DNA of 64,000 nucleotides from Zeugodacus cucurbitae (taxonomy: Eukaryota > Arthropoda > Insecta > Diptera > Tephritidae), in contig NC_071668.1 in NCBI RefSeq assembly GCF_028554725.1, forward strand, positions 73,463,719-73,527,718. The letters run 5' to 3'. This document shows, piece after piece, positions 1 through 10,957 of this stretch; position 1 is the stretch's first letter, and every line of letters begins with the position of its first letter. The notes beneath the pieces were generated by a model. That model was not told the DNA's origin, ran no database searches, and was given only the letters and a program-made list of their open reading frames with translations. The translations under genes were made by a program, and so were the position numbers.

Positions 1-971
1 CATACCCAGCCATGCAACTCAGCCATTAACTTGACCATTATTAAGCGCAACTAATGCGCAGCACAGCTGAGCGGTCGTTTACTTAAATTTGAAAATTTGA
101 AAATCGTTTGTTTTCTGCTCTTTTTCCCCGTTGTTTAAATAAATTTCATGCTGATGCTCTTTCTCAATCGCTTTTGCAAAGTTATGCGCACAAGTTGAAG
201 TCATTTTGCTATCGCATTACCCCATGGAAAATCAATAAAATCAAATTTATTTTGCATGTAGTTAGTCGCCAGCAGCAGTAGTAGTAGAAGTAGTAGTAGT
301 AGAGGCACTTAGTTTGGGCGAAAGTTGAAAGTTTTCACAGAGAATGTCAAAAACTTAAGGCGAAGACTGTGATCGTTTGGGCGGGCTTGTGTACGGACAA
401 AACTTTTTAATCAGTGGCAACTCTCCGGAGAGTGCAAGCGCAAGGACAACAACAACAACAGGAGCACTAACAAAATGAAAAGTTATAAGATATTAACTGG
501 CATGGCAACAAGAAATTTATTGATATTTGAGCAGATTTGTTTATGCCGCAGTCATTTCGAAACAAATAAATGTATGTATGTCTGTGTGTGTTGGAATAAA
601 ATTGTTTGTGGCAGATTGTTGAGGCATTTTGTGGAAAACAAATATTTTTCAAATGTCCTTCTATATGCTTCAAATGTTTAAATGTGCGTATATTCGTATT
701 CGCTTCAGTTCACCTTGCTTACTTTCACTAATGAATTGTCATATCGCTTAGCGCAAAGAAGAAAAAAACTTGGCATTTTACTTTACTTTCGAAAAATTTC
801 AAAACTACCAAATTGCTGTCATGAAATTAAAAGCTTGAAGCCAAAGTTTGAAGACATTCTGCAAACTTTCGGTCATTACTAAGGCACATTCATTGCACAC
901 AACTTCATCTTTGTCCAGTTCATATTATGCCATGGCAACTATGGCTAACTGCTGCGCTTGTGCGTGCTTAC
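1..971. other. Receptor intron, left edge of window
   Basis: Intron downstream of the exon at 972, continuing left out of the window. It holds an AGT triplet microsatellite (about 269-304) and CAA repeats near 448-461. Short open frames here have no codon bias or recognisable motif. Confidence 0.6.
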
Positions 972-1121
972 CTGCCGCGTGTGTAGTAAGTTTTTGGTAG
1001 AAAACTTTTTAAATTTTTATACGAGATAACCGATGCGAATATCGTCGAGTTGGCCATTATGTTGAGCAACCGATTGGAGAGTCCGATGTCCATGTAAAGT
1101 TGATCCGCGAACAAATCATCG
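972..1121 (-). CDS. Adhesion-GPCR-like receptor, short GAIN-region exon
   Basis: A 150-bp exon, too short to stand out as an open frame. The acceptor is TCTTTTCCACAG before 1121 and the donor is GGCAG/GTAAGCACG at 972. With the two leftover bases (GG) from the exon at 3315 it reads in frame as GDDLFADQLYMDIGLSNR, LLNIMANSTIFASVIS, YKNLKSFLPKTYYTRG without a stop, leaving again in the same phase. Content (alternating hydrophobic positions, N-glycosylation sequon NST) suits the GAIN beta-sandwich. The seven-helix region and the GPS cleavage motif are not in the window and must lie to the left. The call depends on the matching split phase and good splice sites. Confidence 0.75.
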
Positions 1122-2029
1122 CTGTGGAAAAGAAGAGAAGCGAAGGGAATTAGTGTTGGGTGCGGAAGAATAGTTAATAACTAGTTTAAAATAAAAAAAG
1201 TTTTTTCAGCATTTTTATTATATTTTCTTTGAGTGGCAGTCATAAAATTTTAATTTTCTCTTTTCGATACGACATAAAAATTTTGCAGAGGAAATGTGGA
1301 ATTTCTCATGAAACCAGTTATATATCCCATGATATTGGTTTGATTAAGAGTTAAATTTATAAATTGTTTTTCGAAAAAACTGGTCAGATTATAAATATAT
1401 ATATGACACTTCCTTAATTCCTTAAGGCTATTGAGGATTGTGGCTTTGAGTAAAATTCATCTAAAATATTGCAGCAATTTCTCTCAGCTATAATTTAAAT
1501 ATGTTCTTGCAGATAGTATAACATTTTTCGTTCTGATTTTTATACAAACTGTCTTACTGCTCTCAAAACTATGTGACCTTATCTACAGTTTTAGATTGAA
1601 ACCCCTAAAAAATCAATGATCTTTGAAATAGCTAACGAACTAAAACTATTGCTGTACTATAAAGAGATTGTTATTTATAAATCCGTTCTTAAAAAATCTT
1701 CATAAAAAGCTCATACAAAAATTAGTATTAAGACGATATATTTTTGCAAGCAATGCTTGATCCAATAACACTGAGATAAACTCATAAGAAATGTGTATTA
1801 TTACTCTCTGCTATCTCTACAACGCCCAGGGTTACTTGAAACAAGTGAGAAACTACTGGAAATTCGATTGAAGATAAGCACGGACGTCTGGGATTGGGTT
1901 GAGAGATTTCCTTAGGGAGTATTTATTTTTCTTTTGTCAATCGTATAGAGCCAGCCGCGGCGTCCACTTGTTGGAAATCATTATTGAAACATAACGACAA
2001 ATCCTTATCTTTATAATTAAGGGGCACAC
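1122..2029. other. Intron sequence, nothing recognised
   Basis: AT-rich first part of the 2.2 kb intron between the receptor exons at 972-1121 and 3315-3796. No repeat family, gene or RNA was recognised. Confidence 0.5.
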
Positions 2030-2580
2030 CTAGTGTGAAATTTCAAAAAAAAAATCGATTTTTGGGTGAAAACGATCATTTTGTCTTACGCGTTTTTCTC
2101 GAAACAGCATTTTCCGAATTTGCTGCAGTGATTACTCAAAAACAAATGATCCGATCACTATGGAATTTTTATTACATGTTCTATATATAGTTCTCCGTAC
2201 AATGACCTATCGATTTTTGATCTGATAAAAAAAACGAATTTTGGTAGGCCAAAAACGACCAAAATTTTTGATATATATCGCCGCCATATTGTCAATTTTG
2301 ATTTTTTTTATCGTAGGTCATTGGACAATATTATCTAATTTAACGAGAATTTTTTTTTAAATTTCATACACGGAGAGGGCGGAATCACTGTAGCAGTGAT
2401 TCGCGCCGTTGGAGATCGACTATAACTTAAAAAAATATTTTTTTTCTTCAAAAATTTCACTGTATATTCTTGAAACATGTAAACAATATATTCTTAAAAT
2501 TTTGAAATAATTGATAAAGTATTTTTTTAATAAAAATTCCCAAAAATCACTTTTTTTAGGCCATTGGCAAGAAAAAATAA
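2030..2580. mobile_element. Possible TTAA-type noncoding element remnant
   Basis: Begins TTAAGGGGCACACCTAG and is followed by about 550 bases of very T/A-rich sequence with islands such as GGAGAGGGCGGAATCACTG that differ in style from the flanks. The TTAA-GGGG start resembles ends of piggyBac-like MITEs. A matching inverted right end was not found, so boundaries are guesses. Confidence 0.3.
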
Positions 2581-3314
2581 TGTTTAAATATCCTAACCTA
2601 AAGCAAATAGTGCTTGAAAGAAAGTTGAATTGGTACGCATTTTCTATAAAGTAAATTTCGTTTCGGGCAAATGTTGAAATTTGTTGAAGTTTTTTCTATA
2701 ATTTTTGACGCTCCCAATTCGGCAGTCTCCAAAATCTATTGTTATCAAATTCCAAAATCATTCAAAAACTCCGATCTTATATTCTCAGAAACACTAATCC
2801 GCGAGGTTTAGGCTGTCGAGTAGTTTAACTCACTAAACCGCTGGATTTTACAAGATTTCGCTATACAAAAATGACACTTCACAATCATTTCACCCAAGTG
2901 ATTCGAAGTTGAACTACTCTAAATCCCCTGTGCGACTCTGATTTAGCGCCATCTGTTGGTCACATTTGTTTAATCCGAGCTGATTTTCACTACAAACTGT
3001 CAAAAAAAATTCACAGCTTCGGTCAAACTTTTCATAAATCCCTAAGCCCACTGCAACTCATTCTTAACAAAATAACATATACAACTCAACTAAATATTCT
3101 GCCAAACTATAACGGTGTACAATATAGATATACCGCACAAAATTTCGCCTAACATTGCAAAGTAATTGCACTTTGTGGCCTCTACACTCTGCTGCATGAT
3201 TTCTCAAAGCCAGCGTGCGATATTATTACAACAAAATCCACGCCAAGTGGCACTCCACACACCTCCCTTACAACAAGTACGGTACACGGACCATAAAATT
3301 GTTTGCACACTTAC
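2581..3314. other. Intron sequence, nothing recognised
   Basis: Remaining part of the intron to the exon at 3315. Mixed-composition sequence with no open frame or repeat that I can name. Confidence 0.5.
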
Positions 3315-3796
3315 CCGTAGATCCTCAAATTGAACGGCAACGTTTTCACTGAAGTCATATAAATGCGCAGCGAGTTTAGACGATCCAACGACAGCGAATC
3401 CTCATCGACTGTGAGTATGCCACTGCCGCCAACACCAACACCAGCACCAGCACCACCACCACTAACGCCACCAGTGGCAGCATCGTTGCGCAATAGTGCT
3501 GCCAACGCTGAATTGGCTGCGGTGGCAGCGGAGCGTGCCGGTGACATGGCATTACCACCAGCTGTTGCCGCGCCTGCAGTGATTTCTGTTTGTGTTGTTG
3601 CTGCCGAAGCTGATGCTGAAGCAGCGGATGCGGATGCCGATGATATGGCACTATTGTCTGCTGTTGCTGCCGCTGCCGCCGCCGCAGCTGCTGCTGCTGC
3701 TGACGTGGATGATGTTGATGTTGCTAATTGAGATGCTGCAATTGTTTCACGGTTCAACGCTGCTGATTGTGTTAAGAGTTGCAATTTTTTAATTTG
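3315..3796 (-). CDS. Adhesion-GPCR-like receptor, GAIN-region exon with poly-Ala/Gly insertion
   Basis: A 482-bp exon with acceptor TTTCACTTTGCAG and donor ACGG/GTAAGT, entering in phase 0 and leaving with two bases of a split codon. It starts QIKKLQLLTQSAALNRETI and ends DSLSLDRLNSLRIYMTSV and PFNLRIYG, both plausible ordered GAIN sequence. Between them lies about 105 residues of low-complexity Ala, Ser, Thr and Gly: a run of 13 alanines, SASAS-type repeats and a GGGAGAGVGVGG stretch, encoded by mixed GCN codons and not a pure triplet repeat. This looks like a disordered loop inserted in the stalk, presumably on the extracellular side. Large antisense open frames across this exon are by-products of its GC-rich codons. 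Length of the insertion is expected to vary between species. Confidence 0.85.
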
Positions 3797-4703
3797 CTGC
3801 AAAGTGAAATTGAAAAGTGAAACACGACGAGTTAGCGCAAAAAAAGCAAAAAAGCAACAACAGTAAATACGAGCTTAAGCAAGTTAAGTGAAAGGTAATC
3901 GTTTGTGTTGTGTTGAAGACGTACATAATTAAATTACTTGTAGCGTTTACTCTATTGAGTGGAAGAGTGGAAGTGTTGCCGACGTGAGTGATTTACTGCG
4001 GCACACCTGTTACAATTTAACTTGGCAAATTAAGTTGAAGATAGATTGGTTTTTGGTTTAGCGACGCAAGCGGTAGTTGTAAGTGACGTTTTTGTAATTT
4101 TGATTTCAGTTTCGTTTAAGTTAAGTGTGGCTACGTTAAGTTTTGTTAGTTGAGACTAGTATGTGCTGAGTTCGGTTGGGTTAGGTTATGTCAAGTTTAG
4201 ATAATTGAGATTATGTTTAGTTGTTTCGTTGATGGTGGACATATAGAAAACCGATTTTGATAGCAACAATGAAGAATTTAATAAGGAAAGAATAATGATA
4301 TTATTTAAGCCGCTTTTAAGGATTCCTATTCAAAGTTTGAAAAACCGTCTGATTAGTAAACGTATGTGTTTTTCTGTCGCTGAAATCGTTTTTATATTTC
4401 AAATTTAATGTAATTTATTGTAAATAGTTCAAAAAGTAATAATAACTTTCTAAATTAATTTAAGTTGGTTTAAGAAAAACTTAATTGGATAAACAAAATA
4501 AAGTTAAAGTTAAGTTTTGCTAAGTACAACTATTGAGATTTGATCTAAATAATAATATGTGCGATTGGATAAGCTGGCTATTGTTTAAAATAATTATATA
4601 AGAAACATACAAATTGAATGATAGTTCGTTATTTCAATAACGTTTTCGAGGAATCAGCGTCTCGTCAAATATAAATATTCCATACTAAGCAGTACAGAAT
4701 ATA
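3797..4703. other. Intron sequence, nothing recognised
   Basis: Start of a 7.0 kb intron. Contains loosely repeated TTAAGTT and GGTTAGGTTA words around 4010-4230 that do not form an array. Confidence 0.5.
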
Positions 4704-4704
4704 A

Positions 4705-5268
4705 AGGGTGATCCATTTCGAGGTTTTATACTTTTTTAAAGATAAAATACGTAAATTTGAAATTTAATGATGTTTATTATTATTCGAAATAATATTTTTT
4801 TATGATTATCTCCATCAAATGTTGGTCGCAGCTACGTCTCAGATGGTCCATCCGTTGAGTCCAAATTTCGATGACTCGTTCGAGGCGCGATTGACCGCAT
4901 ATACTTTAGACTTTACATATCCTCACAGGAAAAAGTCTGACGGTGTGATAGCAATCGCCCTTCCCAAATCAATCAATATATCAATCAATATAATATCAAT
5001 AAATCCAAAACAAATGTTGAAACCAAATGTCGCCGGAATCGGAAATTTCAATTTCAGGCATCAACTAGTCGCTTATCATTTCGCGATAACGGTCGCTATT
5101 GAGTGTTACATTCTCACTAGCATCATTTTTGAAGAAAAATGAACCGATGCTTTCAGCGACCCACAAAACACAACAAACAGTTGTTTTTTCTGAATGAAAT
5201 GGCAACTTTTGAATCTATTCAGCTTGCTATGCGTTCAAAATGCGGCAACAACAAAACACTTAAAACAC
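4705..5268 (-). mobile_element. Decayed rosa-like (DD41D) mariner, 3' two-thirds, antisense
   Basis: The left end, AAAGGGTGATCCATTTCGAGG, is a mariner-style terminal inverted repeat close to that of the rosa element at 47247. Reading the minus strand from 5262 gives, with frameshifts and stops, NCRIL, IQKLPFHSEKTTVCCVLW, SIGSFFFKNDASENVTLNSD, RYREMISD, DIWFQ, then after an internal deletion FFLxGYVKSKVY, and finally IWTQRMDHLRRSCDQHLMEI. The same blocks occur in the same order in the 47.2 kb copy (DRYRSML, YVKSKVY, MDHLRRSRGQHLNEI). The 5' third is missing and the truncation abuts an unrelated repeat copy at 5284. Not functional. The plus-strand open frame of 107 codons here is antisense to the transposase. 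Confidence 0.8.
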
Positions 5269-5283
5269 TTGTTAATATTTTTT

Positions 5284-6048
5284 TATACTCTCGCAACGAA
5301 GTTGCTAGCAACAAAGCTTCTGTTAGGTGTTGAAAACTACTAAAAATGCTTTAATTCAGTAAGGAAAAATTATAAAGAAGGTACGGAAGAGCTCCACTCA
5401 AAATGGTACACAAAATTTTAAATGGGCGTGGTTCCGCCCACTTATGGGTCAAAAACCATATCTCCGAAACTACTCGACCAATATCAATGAAATTGAAAAT
5501 TGGTTTGTGATATTTTCTTGGCATCCCAATTATATGTTGTGAAAATAGGCCAAATCAGTTCACAACCACGCCTACTTCCTATATACCAGAACTTTGAAGT
5601 CGATCTAAATCGTTTACTTTACATTATGTAAAGTAGGCACTAATAACTATTTCGGAACAGAACTTTGCATATGACATCGCTGTTCTAAAAATCGTCGAAA
5701 TCGGCCCATAAGTTTTCAAGGCCCCATAACATGAGGACCTCAGTGCTTCTAATGTTTTTTTACCGAAAATATAGGTAAGTCTCTCAGATATTTTGAAGAA
5801 ATTCAGAGGGAATATCTTTTTTTTTTAATAATTTGTCTTCGTGCTTAAAATGCGTGAAATCGAGTCATAACTTCACCTAGCTCCATATACCTAATATTAG
5901 GGTTTTCAAACTGTCAATGGACTTTATACCATAAAGTTCAAATATGTGAATATGTGAGTCAAATTGTTTTATTAATAAAATTAAATAAATAAATTGCGAG
6001 AGTATAAAATGTTCGGTTACACCCGAACTTAGCCCTTCCTAACTTGTT
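5284..6048 (+). repeat. Interspersed repeat family A, copy 1 (internally deleted)
   Basis: Starts TATACTCTCGCAACGAAGTTGC and ends with the inverted TTGCGAGAGTATA (5995-6006), the hairpin GTTCGGTTACACCCGAAC (6011-6028) and tail TTAGCCCTTCCTAACTTG. The internal text (GGGCGTGGTTCCGCCCAC, TATGGGTCAAAAACCATATC) recurs in copies at 22.4, 31.8, 35.8 and 47.2 kb. It lacks the usual GTTTTGTTCACATAAC and CCGTCCGTC section found after the left end in other copies. Noncoding. Confidence 0.85.
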
Positions 6049-8255
6049 TATATTCCAATTTATTGCAATAAACCTTAACTTTTCTGTTGGATATTTTTTT
6101 CAAAGACTAATACTAATTAATATCAACTTTTCAATTCAATATTTTCAGTTTTAATGCTTAACATATGAGTTAAAATTTACACAGACGTATTGCCATTATT
6201 TTAGCACATGGAAATAATAAGATTTTTTACAAAATTATATTTAGCAGTGACAAATTGCTTTCATATTTGCTTAAGCATAAGATGCTAACAAGCATTAAAA
6301 CACTTTTCAAACGTAAAAACGCTAAGCTGTTTCCAAAAAAAAGCCCGCCGTAGCAGACTAAATAAACAAAAATAGATTATTCCATTTGATTGCAAATGCA
6401 TTGCTTTTTATTAAAATTAAGCATCTATAGATATCTGCTATCTATAAATATAACCCACATAGAAAGAAAATCTCACACCTAATATTCATTTATATTTGTA
6501 TATTTATCAATATATTCTCCTGCCAATTGAACTGTAATAAATCGACTAAGCAGCTCAGTTAAAAAGTCAACAAATAAATCCGGATGAACATGAAACGCTT
6601 AAACTGGTATAAATAAGAAGACACAAAAATTAAGTAGCATGTAATTTATATGTCAATGTCAAGCCTGATTTGGCAGAGAGACGGATATTTGATAGCATAG
6701 ATAGCTTATAGATTGTAGGTTGTGAACTGTGTTGTTGTTGTGTGCATGCGTCTCTGCGCTTTATGCTGAGCTGTCAATTTGTTAGTCATAAATTAAGCAA
6801 AACAAATTGATCGGCAAATAATGCAATAAATAAATAAAGTCGAACAGATTGATGTTTTGTGACAAATTTATTTATTACTGCAGACTGGCAAAAGTTTATA
6901 ATAATTTATTAGCAAGTGAAATTAGGTCAAAGTCAAAGACGACATTTATTAGCTTGGTTTATTGGGTGATATCAATTAAAATTGATCAAAATGATTGAAT
7001 GAATTCATTTTAAATTTAAATCAATTTAATTTGAGCAGTCTTCGATTTTCTTCAGCTCACCGCTAGTTAGGTTTGAGTCCAGCTTTAGTGTCGAGAAATT
7101 TATAATTCAATATATTATGTGGCTAATTGTTTATTATAGTAGAAATTATTTGCTTTCAAATTCATTATGCCAGTCTGTTTGATTTATACCAGTTGTTTGT
7201 ACGCTTCACCGCTCAGAGAAGGGAATATAAAAACAAGGATGTGAGCTCTTTATGCTGAAACATCCTCTGAATTCACAAGGTTTAACAGCGAGTGATATTT
7301 CTACTTTTTGAATAACGATTGAAGAAAAAGGATTGATATGAAACTATGTGGTATAAAATCATTGAAGAATTCATAGGTTCATGAGGAAAAATAAGGCGAG
7401 ATATCTATTTATTGTTAATCTCTGTAGTCTATGTATATAGTATAAGGGAAGAATTAAAGAGCCTGAAACTGCTAAATGACATGGTTTCCACCAATGAGGA
7501 CTATATATTCAACATACATAATTATCAAGCCAAAAATCTGAAACTGTCAGTATCTATCACATCTTCTAGTTGCTTTTGAGGTGGTGAACAGAGAAGATCT
7601 TCATTTTAGAGCTCTTTCGCACTTTATAAAGACATTATTAAGGGTAATCAACAAATATTTGAAATATTACCTTGCTTCCATAGCTTATTGAGCTATCAGC
7701 TGACTGGTTGCCTTTTATATTGCAAGCTTTTAACTTCGCACACTTATTTTTTTTCAATAAAGAAGCATTGGTCGTTTCTAAGCAGGCGAGCTATTTTGCT
7801 ATTATAACCCTTGAAATATGTACTTCACTCATAAGTTATGTTTTACTGCTTGATATTAACATTGAAATTCAATCGATGAAGTAATAAATATCTTAACGAC
7901 TTTATGTGCCGTGAAATTGTGCTTAAGACATTTATGAACAGAAGGGATTATTCTCCGATGACATTTTTTTATGCTTAGTGAGAGATGATGTACAAATATT
8001 TTATTTTTGTGGCATTTTAAAATTATAGCATACTTCTTCTATGCTTCTTAAATTCGAATATACTAAAAATTTCGTGGTGTTAATGGTTGGATGTACGTGA
8101 CGTATGAGCAACATTAAAAATGGTTTCAAAATTTTTTTCATTGAATGAAGAAATTGTGGTAAATTTTACAAAAAACTGAAGAAAAATACTACAAAAAAAT
8201 TAATGAAATATCAAAAAATTATTTGCTTTTAATTTTCAAAGTCGATTATTAAAAG
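6049..8255. other. Intron sequence, nothing recognised
   Basis: About 2.2 kb of AT-rich intron without an open frame or a repeat that I can name. One degenerate copy of the dispersed GGCGTATGAGTAAC motif is at 8099-8112. Confidence 0.5.
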
Positions 8256-8269
8256 TGCTTCCCATTTTA

Positions 8270-9211
8270 GATTAGATTAGATTTATTAGAGGATCGCACT
8301 GCGATCTACGGTCTATTATGACCTCCTATTTATCATAGAATACCATCCAGTCCTGTAGCTCTAAGAAAGCTTAGCAACGCAAATCACAGAATCTGCATAG
8401 GTCTGTAGAGCAGCAGTTTGTTTAGATGACACCTTAGTCTGCAGTGGCCAGTGTAGAGTGCCACTAGTTGTCTCATTTTGTTTCTTGGGAGCGCAATAAT
8501 TTGCTTGAATCTTTTGCGGTTGCGGTTCCAGTAGCGATTCCTACTTTCTAATTCGCCTTCGAGTAGTCCATTTCTCAGAGCTTGCAGAACAACGGCAATG
8601 AAGGGGTCTGGTGGCCGCGGCTTTCTTAGCTAGCTGGTCTGCGAGTTCGTTGCCTTGTATACCTCTGTGTCCCGGTACCCAGAACAGTGTTAATTTGTTG
8701 TTGCTGCACACTCTGTTGAGTTTTCCAATACAGTTCAGGACCAACCCCGAGTTTATTTCGAAGGATGATAGTGCCTGGACAGCCGCCTGGCTATCACTGA
8801 TGATGACAATTTGTTCGCCGTGATAGTTCCTGTCTGATATTATTTCAGCGCATTTGCTAATAGCATAGACCTCAGCCTGAAAGATACTGGGAAAGTTGCT
8901 GGGTGCTTTTGCTAATGACTTCCTTAAGAGAGGAGTCCTCTCAATCTCTTTTGTTATTCAATACTAACTTGAATTTCCTTTCAAAGTGCACCTTTTTGGT
9001 AATGTCGACCCTTGGAAGGAGAATGTCGCCATTGGAAGTTTCCTCCCTATGGTCTCCAATTGTCGGGCGTTTACCATCCTGCTGCTTCTTGGTCCTGGTC
9101 TCGTCAGGGACAGTAAAGTACTGTTTGCTGTAGAGCCAATCATCATGTGGAGTGGGGTTAGGTTCAGGATTGCCTCGCAGGGCCAACCGCTGCAGTTTTG
9201 GCTTTGGTTTA
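8270..9211 (-). mobile_element. 5'-truncated non-LTR retrotransposon with RNase H domain
   Basis: Minus-strand element whose 3' end is a short AGATT-type tail (8270-8282 in plus orientation). It is flanked by a perfect 14-bp target-site duplication, TGCTTCCCATTTTA, at 8256-8269 and 9212-9225. From its 5' end it reads LNLTPLHMM (the region between reverse transcriptase and RNase H), then after frameshifts FQAEVYAIS, ISDSQAAVQAL, LFWVPGHRGIQGNELADQLA, the RNase H core of I/LOA/R1-type elements. The catalytic Asp-Ser-Gln and WVPGH...NE.AD motifs are visible, but stops and frameshifts near 8900 and 9165 break the frame. The reverse transcriptase is absent through 5' truncation, the normal outcome of target-primed reverse transcription. 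Confidence 0.9.
8541..8892 (-). pseudogene. RNase H domain fragment of LINE
   Basis: Coding relic inside the element above. FQAEVYAIS begins near 8890 on the minus strand, SDSQAAVQALSSFEINSGL follows near 8795-8740, and LTLFWVPGHRGIQGNELADQ at about 8690-8630, the C-terminal RNase H signature. The last open stretch runs MVLNCIGKLN to the stop at 8541. Confidence 0.85.
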
Positions 9212-9225
9212 TGCTTCCCATTTTA

Positions 9226-9986
9226 CTATTAATGTAAGTCAACCTTGGTAATTTTAATCTCATAAATTTTGATAATGGCATTCCATCATCTCTTAGTAAA
9301 AATTTATAACGCAACACTTAACAATTACTACCAAAAAATCAGTCATTATCACATTTAAAAAGATTTCCCAATAATTTTAAATCTGATAAAATTTTAAATC
9401 TTCACTCTTCCATTTATTTTACTTTTATACTCAAATATTTCAGTCTGTCACGCAATTTCGAACCACAACAAACAACAAATTGCTATCTCTCTCCCAAATT
9501 GATGGATTTTATACGTTTTACACATTGCAAACGCGCCTGAAACTATGCTAGTGTACAAATCTCGATGCATTAAATTGTTAGAAGCTTTCGTTTGTTAGTT
9601 CAATTCCAGCATCATTGTTGTGCTAAATTGAATTTAAATTTTTTACAAGCTTTGCAGCAATCAATAGTTGGGATTTTTAATCCTTTAAGGTTAAAGATTC
9701 ATTACTTTTTGGAGGAAGTGAGGGTAAATGTACTTCAGGTGTTTCATTATCCTATTTTGTGTACTGTTTGATAAATGGAAATTATTATTGCAGATTAAAA
9801 TAAAACAAAAATTCTTCAAAACTGACAATGAAAGTTAATTTGTAAAGGAAAACAGAAACAGAATTCCATACAAACATTTTTTTTTTTTTAGTCAGCTGGA
9901 GGTAATTAACATCAAGAAATGCTTATATAATGAGAAACTGAATTAAAGCAATTAAAAGAAAACTGTGAAATAAATTATGCAGCGGA
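9226..9986. other. Intron sequence, nothing recognised
   Basis: AT-rich sequence after the LINE target duplication. No feature supported. Confidence 0.5.
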
Positions 9987-10206
9987 CGAAATTAAATTTA
10001 TTACCGAACAGAAACAGAATTTAAAATTTTAAATATTTTAGAAAACCAGTTTTTTTTAATTTAAGTTTTTTAAATATAAAACAATAGTAAAGAATTCGAA
10101 ATTAAATTTATTACCGAACAGAAACAGAATTTAAAATTTTGAATATTTTAGAAAACCAGTATTTTTTATTTAAGTTTTTTAAATATAAAACAATAATAAG
10201 GAATTG
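9987..10206. repeat. Tandem duplication, 110-bp unit, two copies
   Basis: Unit 1 is 9987-10096 and unit 2 starts at 10097. Both begin CGAAATTAAATTTATTACCG, contain GAACAGAAACAGAATTTAAA and end in AAATATAAAACAATA. Only a few substitutions separate them, so the duplication is recent. Confidence 0.9.
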
Positions 10207-10233
10207 GAAATAGACATGGTGGGTTTATTCTAA

Positions 10234-10400
10234 ACAGAAATTATGGGTAGAAACAGAATTTATGAACAGAAACAGAAATTATGGGTAGAAACTGAATTTA
10301 TGAACAGAAACAGAAATTATGGGTAGAAACAGAATTTATAAACAGAAACAGAAATAAAATTTTGTAACAGAATATGTGAACAGAAACAGAAATTTTGTGC
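10234..10400. repeat. 38-bp minisatellite
   Basis: About four units of 38 bp with core AACAGAAACAGAAATTATGG and GTAGAAACAGAATTTATG, degenerating to the right. The AACAGAAACAGAA word is shared with the 110-bp repeat beside it, so the array probably grew from that sequence. Confidence 0.88.
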
Positions 10401-10840
10401 CAAAACTGAGAAAAACTGAAACTTGATGAGTGATAAATGTGTAAAAGCAATAACAGTGTAAATACAACAAAAATAGATTTCTAGTATACTTAACGAAGAA
10501 CATTAAATCTAAACCAGAAATTCTGGAAGAACTTAAGCCTATCGAAATCATCGCTGGACTACTTGAAATGCTCAAAAATGTGGTGGAGAAAGTAACGAAA
10601 GTGAGATATTTCACTATGAAACTATTTCACTCAACTTTTTTTGTTTTTGTATATTCTAAGCAAACCTTAAAAATGCTACATAAGTCCAAACATCTCGTTC
10701 TAAAAAATCTGAGCAAATCATTTTTAAACTATTACCTGTGCAATAACGCTGTAGTAGAAATATGCACGATATAAATTCTTCAACTTTTCTGCTCAAAAAT
10801 TGCAATGCAGAAAAGTCGTAGTAGAGCATAATGCGCTTAC
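10401..10840. other. Intron sequence, nothing recognised
   Basis: AT-rich sequence up to the exon donor at 10840. No feature supported. Confidence 0.5.
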
Positions 10841-10957
10841 CTGTTGGCTATTAAGTGATTGCGTATTTTGCATGACTTTGTCGAGAATGTGCAAAATTAT
10901 TTCAGCTGCCATCTCACGTTCCAGCTGTGTGCCCTTCAGCTGCAGATACGTATCGAC
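10841..10957 (-). CDS. Adhesion-GPCR-like receptor, GAIN-region exon
   Basis: A 117-bp exon (39 codons, phase 0 to phase 0) with acceptor ATCTCTTCCAG and donor CAG/GTAAGCG. It encodes VDTYLQLKGTQLEREMAAE, IILHILDKVMQNTQSLNSQQ, an amphipathic helical pair that continues the putative GAIN subdomain A from the preceding exon (...IDMLHE). It joins in phase to QIKKLQLLTQ at 3796. The reading frame is open across all three joins with no stop, which is the best evidence that these exons belong to one transcript. It has no recognisable motif of its own; the assignment comes from phase, strand and position. Confidence 0.85.

Noticed and set aside
3363..3731. 122-codon plus-strand frame rich in Ala and Pro
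   Set aside because: Antisense of the low-complexity receptor exon at 3315-3796, which has good splice sites and joins in phase.
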